Below the pieces are notes generated by a model, which ran no database searches, was not told where the DNA came from, and was given only the letters and a program-made list of their open reading frames with translations. From positions 1 through 13,970 of the forward strand of contig JACVJH010000363.1 in the NCBI GenBank assembly GCA_015711895.1: 13,970 bases of DNA, read 5' to 3'. Shown here in pieces: positions 6,541-13,970 of this stretch. Each line of letters opens with the position of its first letter. Positions within the stretch are counted from its first letter, which is position 1. Source of the stretch: Candidatus Solincola tengchongensis. Lineage in GTDB: Bacteria; Actinomycetota; Geothermincolia; Geothermincolales; RBG-13-55-18. The position numbers and the translations under genes are program-made.

Positions 6541-7224
6541 TCAGTCGATGAAATCGAGCACCAGTATCAGGGTGGGCTCGGGTAGCTCCCGGGGATCGAT
6601 GTACACCGGCCTCTTCTCTACCCTCTCCACGGCGGAGAACCTCGCGAGGAAGGGTTCCTCGGTGAGGATGGGGAAATTGCATCCGGCATTGCGGAAATGC
6701 ATGGGCACGGCGATGCGCGGCGCAAGCGCTTTCACCAACTCCGCCGCCTGGCGGTCGTCGACGGTGAATGTGCCGCCCACGGGAACGAATAGCACGTCTG
6801 CCCCCTTCAGCTCGGACACCAGGTCCTTCCCGAGGAGGTGCCCCAGGTCCCCGAGGTGGATGAAGGTCAAGCCCTGCATGCGGATACGGAAGACCGTGTT
6901 GGGCCCTCTCTCCTTTCCCCCGCTGGCATCGTGGAAGGTGGAGAAGCCCTCGATGACCACGCCGTCTATTTCCGTTTTGCCCGCCTCCCGGACCACCCTT
7001 GGTTCGCCCTCCACAAGGCCCACGTTGGCGTGGTCGAAATGATCGTGGCTCACCAGGACGATATCCGCCTTTAAGCGGGGAAGGGAATAACCTACCCCCT
7101 CCCCGTAGGGATCGGTGACCAGGCGATGGCCTGAACCGTCCTCCAGGAGGAACATGGCATGCCCCAACCAGCTCACGCGGACGGCCTCGGAAAGGTCTTT
7201 CTCCTGCGTAAAACGGGGACTCAT
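6541..7224 (-). CDS. UlaG/UPF0173-like metallo-beta-lactamase-fold hydrolase
   Basis: A 227-residue soluble protein of the metallo-beta-lactamase superfamily, with no signal peptide. The di-metal site is visible: HDHFDH at 60-65, His 98 in FSTFHD, Asp 126 in LGDLGH and His 176 in VPMHFRN. The layout without an extra recognition domain matches the UlaG-like / UPF0173 group, whose substrates vary (for example phosphodiesters or lactones), so no reaction is assigned. The ATG at 7224 has AGGAGG 7 nt upstream. It lies 79 nt downstream of the phosphatidyltransferase gene on the same strand and may share its transcript. No terminator is evident between the two. Confidence 0.85.
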   Translation of the reverse strand: MSPRFTQEKDLSEAVRVSWLGHAMFLLEDGSGHRLVTDPYGEGVGYSLPRLKADIVLVSHDHFDHANVGLVEGEPRVVREAGKTEIDGVVIEGFSTFHDASGGKERGPNTVFRIRMQGLTFIHLGDLGHLLGKDLVSELKGADVLFVPVGGTFTVDDRQAAELVKALAPRIAVPMHFRNAGCNFPILTEEPFLARFSAVERVEKRPVYIDPRELPEPTLILVLDFID

Positions 7225-7303
7225 ACTCTCACCTCCTCACCGAGCGCTACCGGCTCGCGCCGGATGTCGTTCCGTGAACATCCGGACCTTACCGCCGCAT
7301 ACC

Positions 7304-7879
7304 TCAGGATTCCAGCCGAGCGCCTAACAATTTTATACCCCGGCGCAGGTAGATGAAACCGCTGAGATAGGAGAAGAAGATACCGACGCAGAATATCACC
7401 AGCCCCACTAAATTCACCTGCCGGTAGAGGTTCCAGAAGATGAATATGCAGATGGCGGTGAAGAGCAATGCGGTGGCCAGCTTACCCGTCCAGTGCACGG
7501 CCAGCCGCTCCCTTACCTGCGGATCCCTTATGCCCACCACGGGGGCGCCGAGCAGCATGAGCGCGTCCCTGCTCACGATGAGGATGCCCATCCAAAGGGG
7601 CATGAAGAGGCGCCACATTAGGGCCACCAGCACGGCGATGACCAGGAGGCGGTCGGCAAGCGGGTCCACCACCTTGCCGAACTCGGAAATGGTGTTGGTG
7701 CGGCGGGCTATCTGGCCGTCTATGAAGTCGGTAAGGGCGGCGAAGAGGAAAACGGCGAGCGCCCAGGCGTGGGCGGCATCCCTTGTGTGCTGGCTGGCGG
7801 TAAAGATCAGCCACACCACCAGGGGGATCAGGGCCACACGCAGGCAGGTGAAGAAATTGGCGATGTTTCTCCTTATCAT
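7304..7879 (-). CDS. pgsA: CDP-alcohol phosphatidyltransferase, probably phosphatidylglycerophosphate synthase
   Basis: An integral membrane enzyme that replaces CMP on CDP-diacylglycerol with an alcohol phosphate, most likely glycerol 3-phosphate, leading to phosphatidylglycerol. The 191-residue product has the complete family signature: Asp 51, Asp 54-Gly 55, Ala 58-Arg 59, Gly 68, Asp 72 and Asp 76. Hydrophobic helices lie at about 13-28, 36-50, 78-95, 97-113, 134-150 and 155-175. The N-terminal NFFTCLRVALIPL resembles the PgsA N-terminus. The ATG at 7879 has GGAGG 6 nt upstream. Actinobacteria often carry several paralogues using different alcohols, so the symbol is likely rather than certain. 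The gene follows tRNA-Pro and its terminator, so it needs its own promoter in 7880-8077, where only a weak TAGAAT-like box near 8033-8038 is visible. Confidence 0.82.
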   Translation of the reverse strand: MIRRNIANFFTCLRVALIPLVVWLIFTASQHTRDAAHAWALAVFLFAALTDFIDGQIARRTNTISEFGKVVDPLADRLLVIAVLVALMWRLFMPLWMGILIVSRDALMLLGAPVVGIRDPQVRERLAVHWTGKLATALLFTAICIFIFWNLYRQVNLVGLVIFCVGIFFSYLSGFIYLRRGIKLLGARLES

Positions 7880-8077
7880 CGAGGACCTCCCTTCTGCGGG
7901 GGTATGCTGACCAGGGTCTCTGGGCCTTTAGTCAATCCTTCCCCCATGAAGCCTCCTTTCGACGGGCGCGGGGCGGGACGGCGCCACCCCCAAGGCGCTT
8001 AAGCATACCCATATGGTCCGTCCTGGCGCTTATTCTAATCAAGGGGGGTGACGCGCGGGTAAGCGTGCGCAGGCCGC

Positions 8078-8107
8078 AAAATCAAAAAGGCGGCTTTGAC
8101 CGCCTTT
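8078..8107 (-). terminator. Intrinsic terminator of tRNA-Pro
   Basis: On the minus strand AAAGGCGG (8107-8100), a 6-nt loop TCAAAG and CCGCCTTT (8093-8086) form a perfect 8-bp stem. It runs into the T-rich tail TTTTTGATTTT (to 8078). It begins 5 nt after the encoded CCA of the tRNA, exactly where a tRNA transcript should end. Confidence 0.9.
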
Positions 8108-8112
8108 CTCGC

Positions 8113-8190
8113 TGGTCGGGATGGCCGGATTTGAACCGGCGACCTCTAGACCCCCAGTCTAGCGCGCTAACCAAGCTGCGCCACATCCCG
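8113..8190 (-). tRNA. tRNA-Pro (anticodon GGG), CCA end encoded
   Basis: The minus strand from 8190 folds as a full cloverleaf. The acceptor stem CGGGATG pairs perfectly with CATCCCG. The D arm is GCGC...GCGC with a GG-containing loop. The anticodon stem is CTAGA/TCTAG around the loop CTGGGGG (anticodon GGG, reading CCC and CCU), and the T arm is GCCGG/CCGGC around TTCAAAT. The discriminator A and CCA follow at 8116-8113. The 5-nt variable loop makes it a class I tRNA. It is a single gene with its own promoter and terminator. Confidence 0.97.
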
Positions 8191-8204
8191 CCTTGATGAA
8201 TGCT

Positions 8205-8234
8205 ATTTTATACCCCCTTCGGCGCCCGTGACAA
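8205..8234 (-). promoter_or_regulatory. Promoter of tRNA-Pro
   Basis: On the minus strand TTGTCA (8234-8229, 5 of 6 consensus bases) precedes an AT-rich -10 region TATAAAAT. This can be read as TATAAA at 16 nt spacing (8212-8207) or TAAAAT at 18 nt (8210-8205). Transcription would begin about 8-10 nt before the mature tRNA 5' end at 8190. It is the best-formed promoter in the window. Confidence 0.7.
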
Positions 8235-8343
8235 TGCGACCCTGAAGAGGGATTAACGCGATGGCGAGCGGGAGATACCCGATCCTCGAGAATCGGCATG
8301 TGGCCCCCTCTTCACCCGGGACTGTGGGGGGGCAATGGCGGGG

Positions 8344-10455
8344 TCAGAAGGGCACATGGGGGTGGAAGGCCTCCCGGTCCAGCGAGGGGTCGTAGAGGCA
8401 GACGCGGTTGCGCCCCGTGAGCTTAGCCCGATACAGAGCGCGGTCGGCGCGGTCGATGAGCTCCTCCGTCTCCTCGGCGTCCTCCGGAAAACCGGATATC
8501 CCCATGCTGACGGTGAGGTTTCCGCCGGGTTGGAATTCCTCGAAGGGGAAGACGTAATCCTGAACCATCCGCCTGATGCGTTCCGCCATGGCCATGGCTT
8601 CCTGCTTGGCCACCTCGGGGATGATGATGGAGAACTCCTCCCCCCCGTAGCGGAAGACGGTGTCCACTTCCCGGACGTTCTGCTGCAGGAGCCCGGCGAG
8701 TATGCGCAGCACCTCATCTCCCCGCAGGTGCCCGTGCTGGTCGTTATAGATCTTGAAATAATCGATGTCCAGCATGATGAAGGAGAAAGCCCTTCCGTAG
8801 CGCAGGGAACGCTTGACCTCCTCCCCCAGAACCCGCTTCAGATGGCGGATGTTGTAAAGGCCGGTCAGCTCGTCGGTGACCGCCAGCTGGCTTATCTCCT
8901 CGAAGAGGCGCGCCCTCTCCACGGCCACGCCTATCTGTTCCCCTATGGCCTTGGCCAGAGCGGCGTCCTCCTCGTCGAAGGCCCTCTCGAAGCGGCTGGC
9001 CATATGCAGTATCCCGTAGAGCTTGGTGCCCGAACGGATGGGCACGCAGAGGACGGATTTTATGTCCTCGCTGACCATCATGTTGGGACAGCGCTTTTCC
9101 ATTTTCACGTCGGGACATATAAGGTAGTCTCCGCTCTTGAAGACGAAGCATCCGGCGATCGGCTCGAAGGGATGGCTCAGATGCCTCTCGGCATATTCCT
9201 GGTCGTAACCCAGGTTGCGAACGGTCCTCAACTTGCCGGACTGAGCGTCCACCAGGTTGATCAGGGCCTTGTCGGGGGCGAAGAGGGCCCGGATGACGTC
9301 CATGGCCAGGTTGTACAACTGATCCAGGCTGGAAGTGGTATGGATGGCGTCCACCACCCTGATGAGGCTGGTCAGCTGGGCCACCTTCTCCTCGCTGCGC
9401 CGGAAGAGGATGGCGTTGTCCAGAAAGACGGAGATGTGCGGCGCGAGCAGCTTCAGGATGTCCATGTCGCGGCGGGAGAAACCCCTGCGATCCAGTTTGT
9501 TGGCCAGGACCAGGAGGCCGATCTTCTTTCCCCGTGCCTCGAGTGGACAGGCCATCAGGTCCAGCAAGCGCATCACCGGAAGCGGCATGGGCAGCTCCAT
9601 CTCCCGGCAGGCGCGCCTGGTCAAGAGGAGAGGGCTTCCACGCTCAAAGGACTTCGCCAGGAGGCTTTCCGAGCCCAGGGGAATCCTGAGGCGGGAGGCG
9701 ACCAGATAGTCAAGCCCCGGCGAGGGCTGCTGGGCCACCAGAGAAGCGTCGTTCTCGTCACGGGTGAGGAGGAGCACGATCTCCGCACGCATGATCTCGG
9801 CCATGCGGTGCGTGATCTCGGCCATGACGTTGTAAAGGGCCGGACTCTTGCTCGAGCTGTGGCTTATCTCGTAGAAGAGACGCAGCCGCCGTCTGTCCTT
9901 CATGAGGATGTCCGTGAGGTAGATATCCAGGATGGAGGCGCCGGCCAGGAAGCCGTAACGTAAAATTAGGGCCTGCGCGAGGTCGAAACCCGGGGGAAGG
10001 CTCCGGTCGGCGAGTACCACTACCGTGTATCCCAGGAATCCCAGGAAGGTGGCCAACAGGGCGCCTCTGAGCTCGCCGTAGACGCTTCCGATGACCGGGG
10101 ACATCCCGAGAAAGAGGAAAGTGTAGCTCTCCACGCCCCCGCAGAGGTAGATAGCCAGACAGATGGCGGACAGATCGACCACCGTGGTCAACAATCGGAG
10201 CCCTCTCTTGTTGCCCAAGACGCCATGGTAGCGGTAGGCGGCCAGGGTGTAAGCAATATATGCGCCACCCAACGCATAAAGAGGCGGGTAGTCGACCTTT
10301 CCCCCCAAGTTCACGTTAAGCCGCCCCAGTTGAACGAGCAGCAGAAAGCCCAAGGTGGAGAAGAGCCGGAAGATGAATTCCCGCCCCCGCACCTCACGGT
10401 CCGTTTCACCGGCCCATGGGCCGCCTTCACTAACTCCGCCGGCCGTATCCCTCAT
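8344..10455 (-). CDS. Membrane-anchored GAF-GAF-GGDEF diguanylate cyclase
   Basis: It makes the second messenger c-di-GMP from two GTP under control of sensory input. Numbered from the ATG at 10455 (703 residues), about six hydrophobic helices lie between 27 and 185, then a GAF domain at about 200-345, a second GAF at about 370-515 and a C-terminal GGDEF domain at about 525-690. The active site is intact: GGEEF at 604-608 and the metal ligand in FIMLDID (about 559-565). An RxxD inhibitory site (REVD, 595-598) lies five residues before GGEEF, which predicts product feedback. The second GAF carries four Cys (436, 447, 456, 470). The ATG has an AGGGGAG very close upstream; a TTG at 10470 with no ribosome site would add five residues. 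The signal sensed is unknown. No EAL or HD-GYP phosphodiesterase domain is present. Confidence 0.92.
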   Translation of the reverse strand: MRDTAGGVSEGGPWAGETDREVRGREFIFRLFSTLGFLLLVQLGRLNVNLGGKVDYPPLYALGGAYIAYTLAAYRYHGVLGNKRGLRLLTTVVDLSAICLAIYLCGGVESYTFLFLGMSPVIGSVYGELRGALLATFLGFLGYTVVVLADRSLPPGFDLAQALILRYGFLAGASILDIYLTDILMKDRRRLRLFYEISHSSSKSPALYNVMAEITHRMAEIMRAEIVLLLTRDENDASLVAQQPSPGLDYLVASRLRIPLGSESLLAKSFERGSPLLLTRRACREMELPMPLPVMRLLDLMACPLEARGKKIGLLVLANKLDRRGFSRRDMDILKLLAPHISVFLDNAILFRRSEEKVAQLTSLIRVVDAIHTTSSLDQLYNLAMDVIRALFAPDKALINLVDAQSGKLRTVRNLGYDQEYAERHLSHPFEPIAGCFVFKSGDYLICPDVKMEKRCPNMMVSEDIKSVLCVPIRSGTKLYGILHMASRFERAFDEEDAALAKAIGEQIGVAVERARLFEEISQLAVTDELTGLYNIRHLKRVLGEEVKRSLRYGRAFSFIMLDIDYFKIYNDQHGHLRGDEVLRILAGLLQQNVREVDTVFRYGGEEFSIIIPEVAKQEAMAMAERIRRMVQDYVFPFEEFQPGGNLTVSMGISGFPEDAEETEELIDRADRALYRAKLTGRNRVCLYDPSLDREAFHPHVPF

Positions 10456-10586
10456 CTCCCCTCGTGGCAAGTGGAAATGGACAGGAAGATATAACAGAAT
10501 ATTACAATAAAACGCCGTGGGGGGTGTTTCGGTCCTCCTCGCATCACGCCTCTGGTATCCTCGGCAACCGGTGGCGTGCCGCCGTT

Positions 10587-11882
10587 TCAGGCATCTTTCT
10601 CCTCCTTGAAGGCCCGCAACCTCTCCGCCAGTTCCGGAGGGACCTCTGCCAAAAGATGGTAGAATCCGTCCCGGGAGCCCAGCTCCAGCACCTTTCCCCG
10701 CCGATAGAGAAGAGAGAGGAGGCGGCCTTCCTCCAGGGGCAGCTTCAAGCGCATGGTGCGCGAGGCGGGAATGCAGGCGGCCATCCTCTCCTTGAGCTCG
10801 GGGATGCCCTCACCGGTGACGGTGGAGGTCAGCACCCCCTCGGGATACCTCTTGCGGAGGTATTCCCTGGCCTCCCCGTCCAGCAGGTCGATCTTGTTGA
10901 GCACGTAGATGGTGGGGATATCCAGGGCTCCTAGCTCCTCCAGGACCTCCTCCACGGCCCTGGTCCTTCTCTCGATGTTGGGAGCGGAGGCGTCGATTAC
11001 GTGCAGCAGGACGTCCGCCTCCCTGACCTCCTCCAAGGTGGACTTGAAGGCCTCCACCAACTGGTGCGGGAGGTGGTTGATGAAACCAACCGTGTCCGTG
11101 ATCACCGCGCGCCGGTTCCCCGGGAGCATCAGCCTCCTGGTCGTGGGGTCCAGGGTGGAGAAAAGGCCGTCCTCCACCAGCACTCCGGCATCGGTGAGCA
11201 GGTTGAGCAGAGAGGACTTCCCGGCGTTCGTGTAGCCGACCAGGGAGAAGGTGGGGACCTCCAGGCGGAGGCGCCTCTTCCTTTTCACGCGCCGCACCCG
11301 GGTCAGCTCTCTCAGTTCCCGGTTCAGGGTCCTCAAGCGCATGTTAATGCGCCGGCGGTCCACCTCCAGCTTGGTCTCCCCGGGTCCGCGGGTCCCTATC
11401 CCCCCTCCAAGGCGGCTGAGCTGGGCGCCCTTCCCGGTCAGCCTGGTCAGCTGGTAACGCAGCTGGGCCATCTCCACCTGGGCTTTGCCCTCCTTGGAAT
11501 GCGCGTGCTGGGCGAAGATGTCCAGGATCAGGGCGGTGCGGTCCACTACCTTGATGTCCAGGGCGTTCTCCAGGTTGCGCTGCTGGGAGGAGGTGAGTTC
11601 CTGGTCGAAGATGACCAGATCGGCGCCGCTTTCCGACACCCGCCGCTGCAGCTCCTGCAGTTTCCCCTTGCCCAGCAGGGTAGCGGCATCCGGTTTCCTG
11701 CGCGACTGGACGAGGGAATCGACCACCACCGCTCCGGCGGTCTCCGCGAGGGAGCGCAGTTCGGACAGGCTCTCCTCCGCCTCCGCCTCCGGGACGTCAC
11801 CCCAGAGCACGCTCACCAGGACGGCCTTCTCCGCCTCCTCTTCCCGCGGCCGTTCGGTAAGGTCGCTACGCTCCTCGCTCAA
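10587..11882 (-). CDS. hflX: GTPase HflX
   Basis: A ribosome-associated GTPase that splits stalled or stress-arrested 70S ribosomes in the cytosol. The 431-residue product has the N-terminal HflX domain, the glycine-rich GGGIGTRGPGE at 159-169 followed by a basic coiled segment (about 175-206), then the G domain: GYTNAGKSS (G1, 216-224), TLDPTTR (G2 region, 243-249), DTVGF (G3, 263-267) and NKID (G4, 329-332). All nucleotide-binding residues are present. The start is TTG, because an in-frame stop lies just upstream. The AGGAGG (11900-11895) is 12 nt away, longer than usual, so initiation may be weak. It follows dapL after 63 nt on the same strand and is probably cotranscribed with it. Confidence 0.95.
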   Translation of the reverse strand: MSEERSDLTERPREEEAEKAVLVSVLWGDVPEAEAEESLSELRSLAETAGAVVVDSLVQSRRKPDAATLLGKGKLQELQRRVSESGADLVIFDQELTSSQQRNLENALDIKVVDRTALILDIFAQHAHSKEGKAQVEMAQLRYQLTRLTGKGAQLSRLGGGIGTRGPGETKLEVDRRRINMRLRTLNRELRELTRVRRVKRKRRLRLEVPTFSLVGYTNAGKSSLLNLLTDAGVLVEDGLFSTLDPTTRRLMLPGNRRAVITDTVGFINHLPHQLVEAFKSTLEEVREADVLLHVIDASAPNIERRTRAVEEVLEELGALDIPTIYVLNKIDLLDGEAREYLRKRYPEGVLTSTVTGEGIPELKERMAACIPASRTMRLKLPLEEGRLLSLLYRRGKVLELGSRDGFYHLLAEVPPELAERLRAFKEEKDA

Positions 11883-11945
11883 AGGCCTTCACACCCTCCT
11901 ATGATCAGCCCTTACCGGGAAGCCTGAGCGATGCAGGTCCACCGT

Positions 11946-13106
11946 TCAGGAAAAGGCCTCCCGTATCCTGCGCACACCCTCCCTCAGCTCATCGTCGGGC
12001 AGGGTGAGGGAGAACCTCACGTAGCCTTCCCCGCGGGACCCGTATGCGGCACCCGGGACCACCACCACCCTCGCCCTCTCCAGGAGCTCCCTGGTGAAGG
12101 ATCCCGATGTGTGCCCCTCGGGTACCCGCATCCAGACGTAGAGGGTGGCCCGCGGAGGTTCCACCTTCCAGCCCAGTAGGCGCAATGCGTTCACCAGCTC
12201 GTCTCTCCGCCGGCGGTAGACGTTCCGATTGTGCTCTACGCAGTCCTGTGGGCCCTCCAGGGCGGCCACTCCCGCCAGCTGGATGGCGTTGAAGACACCT
12301 GAATCCACATTCGTCTTCACCTTGCCCAGGGCGGCGACGACCCTCTCCCCTCCCACGGCGAAACCCAGACGCCATCCGGTCATGTTGTAGGTCTTGGACA
12401 GGGAATGGAACTCCAGCCCCCATTCCCTGGCGCCGGGGACCTCCAGAAGCGAAGGTGCCCGGTAACCGTCATAGGTGATCTCCGAATAGGCGTTGTCGTG
12501 GGCCAGGAGGACCTCATGGCGTCGTGCGTAGTAAACCGCTTTTTCGAAGAAGGAGAGGTCGGCCACCGCCGAGGTGGGGTTGTTGGGGTAATTGATGAAC
12601 ATCATCCTGGCCCGGTCCCATACCGCGCCTTCCACGGAGTCCAGGTCGGGGAGGAAACCGTCCTCCTCGCTCAAGGGCAGGTCTACAGGGATTCCGCCGG
12701 ATAGGATGACCGAGGTGCGGTAGACGGGATAACCGGGATCCGGGACCAGCGCGGCCTCACCCGGGTTCAGGCAGGCCCGTGGAACGTGGGCGATGCCCTC
12801 CTTGGCGCCGAGCAGCGGCACGACCTCGGTGGCGGGGTCGACGTCCACCCCGAAGCGTCGCGCGTAGAAGGCGGCCACCGCCTCGCGGAAGGCTGCCTCG
12901 CCCCGGTTCGTGGGGTACTGGTGCGTGGACGGGTCGTGCACGGCCTCGACCAGCGCCGCCACGATGTGCGGCGGCGTGGGATGGTCGGGGTCGCCGATGC
13001 CGAGGCTGATCACGTCGACCCCGGCGGCGCGGCGCTCGGCGATCTGGCGCTCGATGGCGGCGAACAGGTAGGGCGGCAGGTCCTGGACGCGACGGGCGAT
13101 CCTCAT
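11946..13106 (-). CDS. dapL: LL-diaminopimelate aminotransferase (class I/II PLP enzyme), compositionally mosaic
   Basis: It converts tetrahydrodipicolinate with glutamate directly to LL-diaminopimelate, the substrate of the adjacent dapF. The 386-residue fold-type I aminotransferase shows GIGDPDHPTP at 36-45, NYPNNPTSA at 172-180, DNAYSEITYDG at 204-214 and the PLP-binding SLSKTYNMTGWRLGF with Lys 238. The ATG at 13106 has a GAGG about 6 nt upstream and gives the typical N-terminus (ARRVQDLPPYLFAAIE). The sequence changes character inside the gene: of the first 107 codons only 4 end in A or T, against 11 of the next 43. Yet the frame and protein motifs are continuous across about 12785. The exact amino-acceptor specificity is inferred from family resemblance and the dapF neighbour. 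Confidence 0.88.
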   Translation of the reverse strand: MRIARRVQDLPPYLFAAIERQIAERRAAGVDVISLGIGDPDHPTPPHIVAALVEAVHDPSTHQYPTNRGEAAFREAVAAFYARRFGVDVDPATEVVPLLGAKEGIAHVPRACLNPGEAALVPDPGYPVYRTSVILSGGIPVDLPLSEEDGFLPDLDSVEGAVWDRARMMFINYPNNPTSAVADLSFFEKAVYYARRHEVLLAHDNAYSEITYDGYRAPSLLEVPGAREWGLEFHSLSKTYNMTGWRLGFAVGGERVVAALGKVKTNVDSGVFNAIQLAGVAALEGPQDCVEHNRNVYRRRRDELVNALRLLGWKVEPPRATLYVWMRVPEGHTSGSFTRELLERARVVVVPGAAYGSRGEGYVRFSLTLPDDELREGVRRIREAFS

Positions 13107-13164
13107 GGCTGACCTCGGGCGTGCTGGTCGGACGCAGGGGACGGACCGGCTGGCCTGCCGCCGG

Positions 13165-13970
<806 letters not shown>

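Noticed and set aside
8279..8296. CCGAT/ATCGG inverted repeat after the GGDEF gene as a terminator
   Set aside because: Only five base pairs and no T-run.
8335..9963. 542-codon plus-strand open frame opposite the GGDEF protein
   Set aside because: Antisense shadow; no domain signature, while the minus strand has intact GAF and GGDEF motifs.

Overview
The window looks like a chromosomal segment of a GC-rich bacterium, most likely a deep-branching, possibly anaerobic or thermophilic, member of the Actinomycetota. This is inferred from the GC-rich third positions, frequent GTG/TTG starts with strong AGGAGG ribosome sites, an archaeal-type nicotinate phosphoribosyltransferase, a nucleotidyltransferase/phosphohexomutase fusion protein, and lysine/diaminopimelate synthesis through an LL-diaminopimelate aminotransferase. 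No species can be named from the sequence alone. Every gene I can support lies on the minus strand, so transcription runs from the right edge (high coordinates) to the left edge.

In order of transcription (right to left): dapF (5' end cut off by the right edge), dapL and hflX form a closely spaced cluster. A membrane-anchored GAF-GAF-GGDEF diguanylate cyclase follows, then tRNA-Pro(GGG) with its own promoter and a clear intrinsic terminator. Next come a CDP-alcohol phosphatidyltransferase (pgsA type) and an UlaG-like metallo-beta-lactamase-fold hydrolase. After a 353-nt gap with a perfect TATAAT box lies an 832-residue sugar-phosphate nucleotidyltransferase fused to a degenerate phosphomannomutase-like region. 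After another 400-nt gap with a promoter comes a tight operon pncA-pncB-lipM: nicotinamide is deamidated to nicotinate, nicotinate is converted to NaMN, and an octanoyltransferase acts in lipoyl assembly. A 534-nt gap then precedes the first 32 codons of an unrecognised gene at the left edge.

The functions are housekeeping: cell-wall/lysine precursor synthesis (dapF, dapL), ribosome-associated GTPase (hflX), phospholipid head-group synthesis, surface glycan precursor supply, NAD salvage and lipoylation. c-di-GMP signalling is the only clearly regulatory function. I see no mobile element, CRISPR array, phage gene or defence system, and I do not claim a new system.

Two things deserve attention. 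First, there is an abrupt change in base composition and codon choice inside dapL at about position 12785. The right-hand 1.2 kb (start of dapL plus dapF) is far richer in GC than everything to its left, although the dapL reading frame stays open across the junction. This means either a homologous recombination joint or a chimeric assembly. Second, all four active-site motifs of the mutase half of the fusion protein are degenerate, so that half is probably not an active mutase.
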